DNA from: an uncultured Coriobacteriaceae bacterium
Lineage (GTDB): Bacteria > Actinomycetota > Coriobacteriia > Coriobacteriales > Atopobiaceae
Reading direction: 5' to 3'
NCBI GenBank assembly: GCA_900552935.1
Contig: USBN01000002.1
Location: 1 to 64,000 of the forward strand
DNA length: 64,000 bases
The translations under genes were made by a program, and so were the position numbers. Under the pieces are notes generated by a model. It ran no database searches. It was not told the origin of the DNA and saw nothing but the letters and a program-made list of their open reading frames with translations. This document shows positions 8,461-19,086 of the stretch, piece by piece (within the stretch, counting starts at the first letter, position 1; each line of letters begins with the position of its first letter).

Positions 8461-10092
8461 TTAGTCGTTGCTCGGCATGCCATACGAGCTCATAAGCTCA
8501 TCAATGGTGACGAAGCGATAGCCCTGTGCCTTGAGCTGCGGAAGCGCGATCTTGAGCGCCTCGACAGTCTGAGAGCGATCGCCGCCACCGTCGTGCATGA
8601 GAACGACGTCTCCGGGCTGAGCGGACATGATCCTGTCCGCAATGGCCTGAGCTCCCGGACGACGCCAGTCCTCCGTATCGACATTCCAGCCAATCTCGGC
8701 CGTGACGTGATCGGCAAGGTTAGTGATGATGTTGCCGTTGCTTGTGGCGTGATAGTTACCGCCCGGCGCGCGCATGATGCGTGTGACCGAGGTCCCAAGC
8801 ACGTCTTCGATAGCCTGGAAGCCCTTGTCGACTTCCTGAATCTGCTCGTCGGCGCTCATCTTCGTAAGGTCAACGCCACCACCCGAGCCGCTCGCGTGAT
8901 CCCACGTGTGCGTGGCGATCTGATTTCCCTCGTCATGAATGCGCTTCACGACATCCGCGTTTTCCGCGACCTGGTTACCGATCTCGAAGAACGTGGCGTG
9001 CGCGTCATTCTCCTTGAGAACGTCGAGAATCTCCGAGGTGGTGCCGGGCCAGGGACCATCATCAAACGTCAGCGCGATGACTTTGTCGCCATTGGTGTTC
9101 GTCGTGTAAACGTGGTAGCCGGCATCAACGGGTTGCTTCGTGACCTCGGTGACCGAGATACCAGAGACGTTACCAGTCCTCGTTACTTGCTCGCCGTCCT
9201 CGCCGTTCGAGTACACATGCATCGAGCCCGCCCAATACAGGTTAAACGAGCTCATGTCCTCGCCACCCTCTCCATGAGGGAGGGTCTCCGTGGTCTCAGT
9301 GCACTCCTCGTCAGTGTCGTTGCCGTCATTGATCTGGACGACGGCATGACGCGGGACCACCGTCGTGGGATCCGCGGTCTCCGTGCCATTGACGGTTGCC
9401 TCTAAGGGGTCACCGCCACCCTCCTTGCAGACGGAGCCATCAACAGCGATAAGGTCACCGGCCGTAGGCGAGGCAAAGCCCTCGTCGACAATATCCTGAA
9501 GCGTGGAGCCAGCACGCACCATGCGATCCGTGCCGTTGACGTTGACGCTATAGATGGGCGGGTTGAAGTAAAGATAGGCCCCGCCTCCGCCAAGAACGGC
9601 AAGGACGAGAAGAACGACGACGATCGCCGGCACGCGGCGGCGGCGCTTGCGTGGGGCGCCCGGAACGCCCTGACCGGCGGTGTTCTTGTGGCGACGTCCG
9701 TCACGGGAGCGCGATCCAACCTGCTCATGGCCCATCTCGACCGCGCCCGTAGAGGGGCCGGAAGCATAGGGATTGTCCTCGTATGACGCCTGGTAGGGCG
9801 AGGCGTACGGGTCACCCGCGGCATAGGGGTTGGTTGCCGGCGGAACATAGACGCCAGCCTGGGGCGCGCGCTGCGTCTGGTCAGCGGGAACGGGAGCCAC
9901 GGCGCGACTCGTGGCGTTGGGCGACGCAGCATGGCCGGCGGCATAGGGATTCGCCGGAGCGTTCCCGTGGGAATCCGACCGAACGGCAGGCTGACGCTCC
10001 GCGGAAGACTGGCTCCTGAAATGCGAGCCCGAACCACTCGAAGCGGAATGGCGCTGGCCGTCATCCGACTCAGGATATTTGAAGCGAGGCAT
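8461..10092 (-). CDS. Membrane-anchored polysaccharide deacetylase (NodB domain)
   Basis: The 543-aa protein has a low-complexity cytoplasmic N-terminus (about residues 1-150) with three NPYAAG/NPYASG repeats, an Arg-rich stop, one membrane helix (about 154-176), and an extracytoplasmic part. A small beta domain of unknown type follows (about 180-330). The NodB domain starts near residue 335: metal motif TFDDGP, second motif THTWDHASG, arginine motif RAPGGNYH, and a C-terminal LMHDGGGD histidine motif. Such enzymes deacetylate peptidoglycan or other cell-wall glycans. ATG 10092 has GGAGGAACAAC upstream. The real substrate is not deducible; the domain set resembles PgdA-type enzymes. Confidence 0.88.
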   Translation of the reverse strand: MPRFKYPESDDGQRHSASSGSGSHFRSQSSAERQPAVRSDSHGNAPANPYAAGHAASPNATSRAVAPVPADQTQRAPQAGVYVPPATNPYAAGDPYASPYQASYEDNPYASGPSTGAVEMGHEQVGSRSRDGRRHKNTAGQGVPGAPRKRRRRVPAIVVVLLVLAVLGGGGAYLYFNPPIYSVNVNGTDRMVRAGSTLQDIVDEGFASPTAGDLIAVDGSVCKEGGGDPLEATVNGTETADPTTVVPRHAVVQINDGNDTDEECTETTETLPHGEGGEDMSSFNLYWAGSMHVYSNGEDGEQVTRTGNVSGISVTEVTKQPVDAGYHVYTTNTNGDKVIALTFDDGPWPGTTSEILDVLKENDAHATFFEIGNQVAENADVVKRIHDEGNQIATHTWDHASGSGGGVDLTKMSADEQIQEVDKGFQAIEDVLGTSVTRIMRAPGGNYHATSNGNIITNLADHVTAEIGWNVDTEDWRRPGAQAIADRIMSAQPGDVVLMHDGGGDRSQTVEALKIALPQLKAQGYRFVTIDELMSSYGMPSND

Positions 10093-10202
10093 GTTGTTCC
10101 TCCTTGAACGCACATGATCATGCGACGTTTGCTCAACCCATCCTAGCAGCTATCCCGGACATCGGGTTGACGCGCGCAGAACCTACCAGCCCACGCGTCC
10201 AT

Positions 10203-10233
10203 AAAAAAGCGGCCCCGCCAGAAGCGAGGCCGC
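10203..10233 (-). terminator. Intrinsic terminator after glnN
   Basis: On the minus strand GCGGCCTCGC pairs imperfectly with GGGGCCGC around a TTCT loop and is followed by TTTTTT (10208-10203). It is 33 bp past the glnN stop. Confidence 0.85.
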
Positions 10234-10265
10234 CAATGACTCAGCGTCTAAAGACAACCGCGAAA

Positions 10266-12353
<2,088 letters not shown>

Positions 12354-12398
12354 ATGGACTCGCTTTCTCTTCTGAGAACTGATCCCTGACGCGAAAAT

Positions 12399-12427
12399 AC
12401 TCTAACGGGGCGTTGTTTCTCTGTCAT
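12399..12427 (-). promoter_or_regulatory. Sigma-70-like promoter of glnN
   Basis: On the minus strand ATGACA (12427-12422) and TAGAGT (12404-12399) are separated by 17 nt, about 45 bp upstream of the glnN start. GTTAAT and GAAAC half-sites resembling actinobacterial GlnR boxes overlap the -35, but the match is loose. Confidence 0.5.
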
Positions 12428-12903
12428 TAACCTTTTGCTTCCCGCACGTCACCCAAATGTGAGCAGCGCGAGACGCGAGCATTAGCAACGCGCGACACCC
12501 ACGCGAGCGATGCGTGGTGCGCGTGTGAGCATAACGCGACTTCGCGTGGTTAAGGCGGAGAACTGCGAAATAATTAGCGCATAGACAAACGCGCTCGCCA
12601 TGACGAGCCCTCCCAGGACGCTATACATGCTGTTGAATATAGTCCTCACCCTTCTTAAGAGGGGCACGAAGGCCCGCAAGATGCGACGGGGATTTACCCG
12701 GCCAGCAATTGCGTCCGTTGTTTTCCTTTTCCACAAGGTAAATTGAATCGAATGGCGTCAAAAACGCATCGAAATACGCGGACAATGCAGTTAACGACGA
12801 ACTTCGGCAGCAAGCGTCAACGCGGCGAGTTGCCAAAGCGAGCAGTAACGAACACCACGCGCAAAAGCACCGTCCCAACATGGCGGTAGACAGAGGAGAA
12901 ACC
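12428..12903. other. Intergenic region between glnN and serB
   Basis: About 480 bp without a convincing gene between divergent glnN and serB. It contains small inverted repeats rich in CGCG (about 12499-12560). An 84-codon minus-strand frame (12482-12736) includes one hydrophobic stretch (YSVLGGLVMASAFVYALIIS), but it lacks a well-placed ribosome site. The stretch next to serB is relatively AT-richer and presumably holds the serB promoter; no clear -35/-10 pair stands out. Confidence 0.5.
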
Positions 12904-13575
12904 ATGGCAGAGATGGCAACGCCCGACATGAACACCGCCGCCCGCGGCCTTATCGTCATGGATATCGACTCCACGCTCATCAACGAGGAGGTCATCGACC
13001 TCCTTGGCGAGGAGGCGGGCGTTGGCGACCGTGTCGCCCAGATTACCGAGCGCGCCATGCGCGGCGAGCTCTACTTTCGCGAGGCTCTCGCGGAGCGCGT
13101 CGGACTCCTGGCGGGTCTCGATGAAAGCGTCTTCGACCGCACCTTCGCTCGCGTGACGTTTACTCCCGGCGCTCTCGAGCTCGTCGAGGAGGCTCACCGT
13201 CGCGGTTGGAAGGTCGGCGTGGTTTCAGGCGGTTTCCATCAGGTCGCAGACAAGATCGTTGCCGCGGCAGGCATTGACTACTGCCTCGCGAACCAGCTCG
13301 AGGTCGTGGATGGGCGTCTCACCGGCAAGGTGATCTCTGAGGTAGTCACCAAGGAGAGCAAGGTCCGGGCGCTGCATGGGTGGGCCGAGGAGCTGGGGCT
13401 TTCTCGCAACCAGACCGTCGCCATGGGCGACGGCGCCAATGACATCCCAATGATTCTCGAGGCTGGCATCGGCATCGCCTTCTGCGCCAAGCCCAAGACG
13501 CGCGCCGCCGCTCCCCATTCGATCGACAAGCGAGACCTCACGCTCGCCTGGCCGATCATCGACGGCAAGCAGTAG
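12904..13575 (+). CDS. serB: Phosphoserine phosphatase (HAD family)
   Basis: The 223-aa protein carries HAD motif I in the SerB form (MDIDSTLINEEVIDLLG), motif II/III region (VGVVSGGFHQVADKI with Ser/Gly phosphate loop) and motif IV (AMGDGANDIPMI). It catalyses the last step of serine synthesis. It lacks the N-terminal ACT extension of larger SerB proteins. The start at 12904 is preferred over 12880 because AGAGGAG lies 5-6 nt before it. It is a single-gene unit converging with the HdeD-like gene. Confidence 0.9.
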   Translation: MAEMATPDMNTAARGLIVMDIDSTLINEEVIDLLGEEAGVGDRVAQITERAMRGELYFREALAERVGLLAGLDESVFDRTFARVTFTPGALELVEEAHRRGWKVGVVSGGFHQVADKIVAAAGIDYCLANQLEVVDGRLTGKVISEVVTKESKVRALHGWAEELGLSRNQTVAMGDGANDIPMILEAGIGIAFCAKPKTRAAAPHSIDKRDLTLAWPIIDGKQ

Positions 13576-13671
13576 GGCGAGCAGCTCGGCCCCGTCGGGG
13601 AGGCCGGTGCGTCACTCAAAAAGCCTTATCTGGGAAGGCCGCCAGATCCTCACCGCACGCCCCCAAGCAGC

Positions 13672-14211
13672 CTACTCGGCCTTCATCGTGACACCGGCGA
13701 CGATTTCCGTGATGCCGTCGAAGATGAGCGCAACGCCCGCGATGAGCATCACGAACTCCGCCATCGTGAAGGGCGAAGTCACAACAAGGACGCCAGCCGC
13801 AAGCGTAAGAAGACCCACCACATAGCGCCAGCCACGACCCGGAAGCCCAAGCCTGAACACGACGTTTGCCTCGATGATGTCATTCACGCCCGTAATGAGG
13901 ATGATCACGCCGATGATCACGTAGATTCCGGCGACGAAGGCATCCGGCCAGAGGATGAGGCACATGCCGAGGACGGTCTCCACGAGGCCGATCGCCAGGT
14001 CAGCCTGGCTCAGGAGCACCGCGCGGCGCGCCCAGCAGCCAAGCAGCGTCACGACGCCCACCATGGCAAGCGTCCATCCGGCGACCTGCACGATCAAAAG
14101 CGTTGCCCCAATCGGGCTCACGAACATCGCGATGCCGAGCACCAGCAAGGCGATCCCCATAAGGATGACCGTCGCCTTCGTGCGCTTGAAGAGTTTCTCG
14201 AACGCGTTCAT
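13672..14211 (-). CDS. HdeD/DUF308-family membrane protein
   Basis: The 179-aa protein has six hydrophobic segments arranged as three repeats (for example VILMGIALLVLGIAMFVSPIGATLLIV, then GLVETVLGMCLILWP, then VVGLLTLAAGVLVVTSP), the pattern of the HdeD/DUF308 family. E. coli HdeD is linked to acid resistance at high cell density, but the molecular role is unknown and may differ here. ATG 14211 has GGGAGG upstream; the longer frame before it is not membrane-like. Confidence 0.8.
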   Translation of the reverse strand: MNAFEKLFKRTKATVILMGIALLVLGIAMFVSPIGATLLIVQVAGWTLAMVGVVTLLGCWARRAVLLSQADLAIGLVETVLGMCLILWPDAFVAGIYVIIGVIILITGVNDIIEANVVFRLGLPGRGWRYVVGLLTLAAGVLVVTSPFTMAEFVMLIAGVALIFDGITEIVAGVTMKAE

Positions 14212-14360
14212 GTTTGCCTCCCAAGACAACGCTGGATATGAGTGCGCTGCGCCATACCAGGCGGCGTGGCGCGTCATCGCTCCGCGAAATAAAACTCGCA
14301 GCAACGCATCCAACGGATAAGCTCACGCACTAGACATACCCAGGCTCGTGGGAGTTATGC

Positions 14361-14489
14361 GCGCGCACCACAAGGCGCCTCTGGCGCAGGGACCACGCGC
14401 GCCGCGCAACAGCGCTCCCCAGCACGAGAAGCGCGAGCGCGCACCACGGGGCGCCTCTGGCGCGGAAGCCACGCGCGCCGCGCGGCAGC
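14361..14489. repeat. Pair of 53-bp direct repeats upstream of the HdeD-like gene
   Basis: Copies at 14361-14413 and 14437-14489 begin GCGCGCACCAC and end CGCGCCGCGC plus a short tail, differing at about 8 positions. They fill most of the 292-bp gap between mntP and the HdeD-like gene. No coding potential is apparent. Confidence 0.85.
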
Positions 14490-14503
14490 ATCCCCGAAAA
14501 AAA

Positions 14504-15082
14504 CTATGCGAAGAATGCCTTGAGGCCAATGATAATCAGCACGACGCCACCGGCAACCTCGGCGCGATCGCCCAAGACCTCACCGAGCTTGCGACCGATG
14601 AGAAGCGCGACCACGCAGCAGGCAGCCGTGGTCAGCGCGATGATTGTCGCCGCGGGCACGATGGCAACCGCCTGGGCACGAAGGCTCACGCCAACGGCGA
14701 ACGCATCAATAGCGGTCGCGATCGCCTGAACCAGCAGAGTCGCGACGGTGAGCCGCTTTACCGCGGGGCCATTGCCAGGCTCGTCCGCATCATCGCCAAG
14801 ACCCAACAGGGCGCACACGCCCTCGCGAACCATATTGCCCCCGATGAAGCCAAGGATAATCAGCGTGATGATCCCGGAATACTCCTCGATGACCTCAGCT
14901 GCAAGGCCTCCCACGAAATAGCCCAGCAACGGCATAAGCCCCTGGAACAGGCCAAAGAATACCGGCATGAGCGCTAGGCGGGCCTTCGTCTCGCCAGGGT
15001 AGACAAACGCATTCGAAATGGTCACAGCAAAGGCGTCGGCGGATAGCGCCACGCCCAGCACCAGGATCTCAACGATACCCAA
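14504..15082 (-). CDS. mntP: Manganese efflux pump, MntP family
   Basis: The 192-aa protein has six hydrophobic helices and the two repeated MntP motifs with buried aspartates, GVALSADAFAVTIS near the N-terminus and ATAIDAFAVGVSL in the second half. MntP exports Mn2+ and related ions across the inner membrane. The start appears to be TTG at 15082, with GGGGAGG about 11 nt upstream; no in-frame ATG fits the family's usual N-terminus. The gap to the upstream hairpin (15116-15150) is only about 33 nt, so the hairpin may be part of its leader. No yybP-ykoY-type riboswitch sequence is seen. Confidence 0.88.
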   Translation of the reverse strand: MGIVEILVLGVALSADAFAVTISNAFVYPGETKARLALMPVFFGLFQGLMPLLGYFVGGLAAEVIEEYSGIITLIILGFIGGNMVREGVCALLGLGDDADEPGNGPAVKRLTVATLLVQAIATAIDAFAVGVSLRAQAVAIVPAATIIALTTAACCVVALLIGRKLGEVLGDRAEVAGGVVLIIIGLKAFFA

Positions 15083-15115
15083 GAAACCCGCACCCTCCCC
15101 GAGGTGGCATGAGAT

Positions 15116-15150
15116 AAAAAGGTTGGCCGATCACTCACAGACCGGCCAAC
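15116..15150 (-). terminator. Hairpin with T-run after the MFS gene / before mntP
   Basis: On the minus strand GTTGGCCG (15150-15143) pairs with CGGCCAAC (15129-15122) around a 13-nt loop and is followed by TTTTT (15120-15116). It ends transcription of the 15281-16543 gene or attenuates mntP, whose start is about 33 nt further on. Confidence 0.8.
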
Positions 15151-15280
15151 TCTCGAGCGTTATGAATGATAGGACCAAACGCCAACGACGAAGAGCCAGC
15201 ACCGTTGCGCATCACGAATGACATTGCGCGCCCCAGCGAACCAAGGCAAACCTTCGCGAAATGCCGTGGGCGAGTTGCCC

Positions 15281-16543
15281 TTATGCAGCCCTCTCGCCAC
15301 GAGCGTCCGGCAGGGTGAGCAGCATGACGAGACCCACCACGAGCAGCATGCCAATGGAAAGCACGCCCAGGCTGGCATTGCCGGTCGCGGCGGTGATAAC
15401 GCTCACGAGGAAGGTGCCCATGACACTCGCGTAGCGGCCGAAGATGTCGAAGAAGCCGTAGTACTCGTTGGCGCGCTCCTTGGGAACGAGCCTGCCAAAG
15501 TAGCTGCGGGAAAGCGCCTGAATGCCACCCTGGAAGAGGCCCACGAGAATGGCGAGGATCCAAAACTCGGTCGCCGTCTTCAGCAGGAACGCCGCGAACA
15601 GAACGATGCCGCAATATGCGAGCACGGCCACGATGATCATGCGGAGCGTACCGAACTTGCCAGCAAGCTTGCCGTAGATGATGGCAGAGGGGAACGCCAC
15701 GAACTGCGTCACGAGCAACGCGAGCACGAGCTGTGTCGAATCAATGCCAAGGGCGGAGCCATAACTCGTCGCCATCGAGATGACCGTGTGGACGCCATCG
15801 ATATAGAAGAAGAAGGCAATCATATAGATCAAGAGCACGCGGTCCTTGGCGATACGACCCATGGTGTCGGCCAGGCCAGAGAACGTGGAGGCGACGATCT
15901 TGCCAAGGGTGTCTTCCTCACCACGCTCCTTGCCGTACTTCTGCTTGTAGGTGCGGATGAGCGGCAGCGTGAACGCGAGCCACCAAATACCCGTAATCAC
16001 GAAGGAGAGGCGCGTGCAGAGCATCATCTCGAGGCCCAGCGCCGGGCCACCGAAGATCAGGGCGAGGCAGATGATGAAGGGGATGGTCGAGCCAACATAG
16101 CCCCAGGCATAGCCCGCGCTCGAGACCGTGTCCATGCGCTCGTCCGTCGTGACGTCGGTGAGCATGGCGTCATAGAACGTCATCGATGAGTTGAGGCCCA
16201 CCGTGCAGAGCACGTAGAGCACGAGGAACGGCAGGGCGGCCATCGGAATCGCCTGGGCGAAGCACAGGACGAGACCCGTGAGGAAGAATCCGAGGAAGAA
16301 TTTGATCTTGTTGCCCGCATAATCCGCGAGCGAACCCAGAATGGGCATGAGCAGCGCCACCACGAGGGAGGCGATCGTCTGGGCGTTAGCCCATGCGGTC
16401 ACGAGCTCTGCCGAAGAGGCGCCCGTGTTGATGGCATTGAAGTAGATCGGCACGATAGAGGTGTTGAGCAGTACGAGCGCCGAGTTTCCGACGTCATACA
16501 TGACCCAATTGCGCTCGAGCTTCGTGAACTTCGTCTTGGCCAT
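15281..16543 (-). CDS. MFS transporter, UMF1/Atg22-like
   Basis: The 420-aa protein has about 12 hydrophobic segments. The opening KLERNWVMYDVGNSALVLLNTSIVPIYF and the following LPFLVLYVLCTVGLNSSMTFYDAMLTDVTT are typical of the UMF1 family of the major facilitator superfamily, related to yeast Atg22 vacuolar effluxers. The conserved NSxxxFYDAML motif is present. The substrate is unknown. ATG 16543 has GGAGAG upstream. It is divergent from the phospholipase C-like gene, sharing the 272-bp upstream region. Confidence 0.8.
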   Translation of the reverse strand: MAKTKFTKLERNWVMYDVGNSALVLLNTSIVPIYFNAINTGASSAELVTAWANAQTIASLVVALLMPILGSLADYAGNKIKFFLGFFLTGLVLCFAQAIPMAALPFLVLYVLCTVGLNSSMTFYDAMLTDVTTDERMDTVSSAGYAWGYVGSTIPFIICLALIFGGPALGLEMMLCTRLSFVITGIWWLAFTLPLIRTYKQKYGKERGEEDTLGKIVASTFSGLADTMGRIAKDRVLLIYMIAFFFYIDGVHTVISMATSYGSALGIDSTQLVLALLVTQFVAFPSAIIYGKLAGKFGTLRMIIVAVLAYCGIVLFAAFLLKTATEFWILAILVGLFQGGIQALSRSYFGRLVPKERANEYYGFFDIFGRYASVMGTFLVSVITAATGNASLGVLSIGMLLVVGLVMLLTLPDARGERAA

Positions 16544-16815
16544 GTAGGCTCTCCTGTCTGCACTATCGAGGCGCGGGCTCGGGCACGCGCCGTTTGCATC
16601 CCATGCATGATACCCGGACTTGGCGACGCCTTATGTAACGCAACGGTAAGCGGCCCCTTTACAGGAGCGGCGATGCCATAAATGTCCGCAATGCATGTCA
16701 GAATCCAATAGACGGATAGCCAAACACGAATGTGGCGGATACCCGCCACCTCATGGATAGCACTCCCCCGGCAGGGGCATAATGGACGCAGCAAATCGAC
16801 CGAGGAAGGACTTCC

Positions 16816-17772
16816 ATGCCCGCTCTCATCACTCATCATCTGTTCGGCGAGAGCTCAGTCGCGCTCCTCCCGGAAAACGTCATTACCGGTGAGGAGGAAC
16901 TTCTCGCGTTCCTGCTCGGCAACCAAGGCCCGGACCCCTTCTTCTTCCACGTGCTCGGCGCACCCGCAGCGACCAGCGCCTCTCACCAACTCGCCCATCG
17001 CATGCATGACGAGCGCATGACGGCAGCGTTCACGGCGCTTCGCGACGGAGTGAGCCACCTTCCCGTCCATGACGCCGGCATCGGCCGCGCCTTCGCCCTC
17101 GGCATGCTCTCCCACTATGCGCTCGATCGCTCCGCACACCCCTTCATCTACGCGCAGCAGTACGCCATCATCGCCGCGAATCCCGAGCTAGATGATGCCG
17201 GCAGCGAGGTCCATGCCGTCATCGAGTCAGACCTCGACTCTTGGATGCTCTGGACGCGCCGCCGCGCCACGGTTCACGATTGCCCGCCCGCCGGTGAGCT
17301 CGCGCGCACGGACCGCATCTGTCGCGTCGCCGGCGCGCTCACGAGCCAGGTTGCCTGGGCCGCCTTTGGCATCGACCTCTCCGCGACCGAGTACGCCGCC
17401 GCCGTCGATGACATGGAGCTGTGCTATCGCGCCATCGAGCCCAGCGGCTCGCTGAAGAGCCGCGCGCTCGGTACCCTCGAGCGCATCGCGCGTCCGCACT
17501 CGCAGCTCACCTCGCTCTCGCACCGCATCACCACGAGCGATGACTGCTGGGTAGCGAATCTCTCCCACCTGCCGTGGGGGAACCCCTTCGCAGGCGGCAC
17601 CTCTCAGGATTCCTTCCAGACGAGGTTCGACGCCGCCCTCGACGGATGGCCGGCCCTCGCCCAGGCCTTCACGCACGGCGGGGAGGAGCTTCGCCGCGCA
17701 ATCAACGGACTCAACTACTCGGGTCGCCCCCTCGGTACCGCCGAGGAGTGCCCGGAGGACCAGCGCGGCTAG
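16816..17772 (+). CDS. Zinc-dependent phospholipase C-like protein
   Basis: The 318-aa protein has the His/Asp spacing of the zinc-dependent phospholipase C/nuclease family: THHLFGES at the N-terminus, then LGMLSHYALDRSAHPFIY and GSEVHAVIESDLDSWML, which would supply metal ligands. Unlike secreted toxins it has no signal peptide, so it is probably cytoplasmic, as in many Gram-positive homologues of unknown substrate. AGGAAGG lies upstream of ATG 16816. The gene is followed by a GNAT gene after a 135-bp repeat-containing spacer. Confidence 0.8.
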   Translation: MPALITHHLFGESSVALLPENVITGEEELLAFLLGNQGPDPFFFHVLGAPAATSASHQLAHRMHDERMTAAFTALRDGVSHLPVHDAGIGRAFALGMLSHYALDRSAHPFIYAQQYAIIAANPELDDAGSEVHAVIESDLDSWMLWTRRRATVHDCPPAGELARTDRICRVAGALTSQVAWAAFGIDLSATEYAAAVDDMELCYRAIEPSGSLKSRALGTLERIARPHSQLTSLSHRITTSDDCWVANLSHLPWGNPFAGGTSQDSFQTRFDAALDGWPALAQAFTHGGEELRRAINGLNYSGRPLGTAEECPEDQRG

Positions 17773-17907
17773 CACCAGCACGCCCGAGCCCATACCTCGT
17801 CAGCACAAGCGCGGCAAACGCCAGCGCAGTCCGCGGACCCAAGAGCCCGGCGGCGCGGGCGCGAACAACGCCAGCACGCCCGCCTTCAGCACAAGACAGG
17901 ACTTCAC

Positions 17908-18411
17908 ATGCAGATTCGCATCGCTACCAGCGAGGATCTTGACGACCTCGTTCGCATCTACGCCGCCGCTCGTCGCTACATGGCAGAGCACGGCAATCCC
18001 CATCAGTGGGGCGATGGCCGCCCCTCTCCTGAGGAAATTGCGAGCAGCGTCGAAGAAGGCGCATACCGCGTTGGCGTCGACGAGGATGACCGCGCGCACT
18101 TCGCGTTCACCATCTACAACGAGGAAGACCCAACCTACCAGCAGATCTATGATGGCGCCTGGCTCAACGACGAACCCTACGTGACCATTCATCGCGTCGC
18201 GAGCGACGGCACTATGAGAGGCGCATTCTCCTCCGTCTTGGCTCGCGCAAAGGACGAGGCCAGCAGCCTGGGCATCCGCAACCTACGCATCGACACGCAC
18301 AATGACAACCTGACCATGCAGCACGTCGTTGCCAAGGCGGGATTCTCGTACTGCGGCATCATCCACCTCGAGGATGGCGACCCGCGCCTGGCCTACCAGC
18401 TGGTGCTGTAG
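17908..18411 (+). CDS. GNAT-family N-acetyltransferase
   Basis: The 167-aa protein has the GNAT fold signature: an N-terminal beta-alpha motif (MQIRIATSEDLDDLVRIYAAARRYM), a central strand (YVTIHRVASDG), and the C-terminal part with NLRIDTHNDNLTMQHVVAKAGFSYCG, where the Asn and Gly-Phe pair are typical. The acetyl acceptor is not predictable. AGGACTTCAC precedes ATG 17908. It converges with the 139-aa hypothetical gene. Confidence 0.8.
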   Translation: MQIRIATSEDLDDLVRIYAAARRYMAEHGNPHQWGDGRPSPEEIASSVEEGAYRVGVDEDDRAHFAFTIYNEEDPTYQQIYDGAWLNDEPYVTIHRVASDGTMRGAFSSVLARAKDEASSLGIRNLRIDTHNDNLTMQHVVAKAGFSYCGIIHLEDGDPRLAYQLVL

Positions 18412-18516
18412 GCACGCTGGCATACTTTCAGGCTAGGCTACCCACAGGCGCATCTCAACGAGAGGCGTACGCCGGGTTGGCCACGCGCACTGCCTATGGA
18501 AACGCAGTCCCGCGTC

Positions 18517-18936
18517 CTAGTGCATGCGCTCGAGTTGAGAGCGAACGGCATAAACCTGACGCATCGCATCCGCAACTTGCTGCTTCGCGTGGTCAATCTT
18601 GTTCTGTGCGATCCAATCAGCGAGCACGCCGTCGAAGAAGATATCCGCGAACTGAAGGCCGCTACCTAGCTCGACATTGAGCCCGGTGGCCTCATCCACA
18701 TCGTCAAGCTCCTTCACGAAGATGCGAAGCGCATGCTTTGCCTCGTCAATCTCCTCTTGAGCATCGGAAATCTTGCGATGCTTGAGCAGCGTCGTGATGA
18801 GCCCTCCGCCAAGCATATCCACGATGCCCCAGCGCCCGGCGTCATCGAGCATATCTGCGGCATTCCCAAGATGCTTGAGCGCGGCATCCGCGGCATCGAT
18901 CGCCTCTCGGATCTCCGTAGCCCTGTCCTTCGTCAT
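18517..18936 (-). CDS. Hypothetical helical protein, 139 aa
   Basis: ATG 18936 is preceded by GGAGG 4 nt upstream; the 20 residues of the longer frame are discarded. The protein appears all-helical, with a Gly-rich hydrophobic turn (GRWGIVDMLGGGLITTLLKHRKISDAQ) between helices carrying Ala/Asp/Glu heptads (EIDEAKHALRIFVKELDDV). No signal peptide or clear membrane helix. I recognise a general resemblance to small Gram-positive cytoplasmic proteins but no named family. It is divergent from the 19087 gene. Confidence 0.65.
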   Translation of the reverse strand: MTKDRATEIREAIDAADAALKHLGNAADMLDDAGRWGIVDMLGGGLITTLLKHRKISDAQEEIDEAKHALRIFVKELDDVDEATGLNVELGSGLQFADIFFDGVLADWIAQNKIDHAKQQVADAMRQVYAVRSQLERMH

Positions 18937-19086
18937 CGGACCTCCACATGCTAGATGCCAGCGATTTGCGAACAGCCTACCATTCAAGGCCGTCAAAATA
19001 CGACGCGACCCTTACGGCCCCAGGGGTTCGCGTGACGTCGAAGCGCGCAATCCGCCGCACCCGCATTTGTTCACGAGAGGAGAGAC

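Noticed and set aside
12482..12736. 84-codon minus-strand frame with one hydrophobic stretch
   Set aside because: No ribosome-binding site at good spacing, no family resemblance, and the frame overlaps GC-rich inverted repeats; kept only as a note in the intergenic entry.
15083..15150. yybP-ykoY manganese riboswitch before mntP
   Set aside because: Only about 65 bp are available and neither the conserved loop sequence nor a three-way junction can be found; only a simple hairpin is present.
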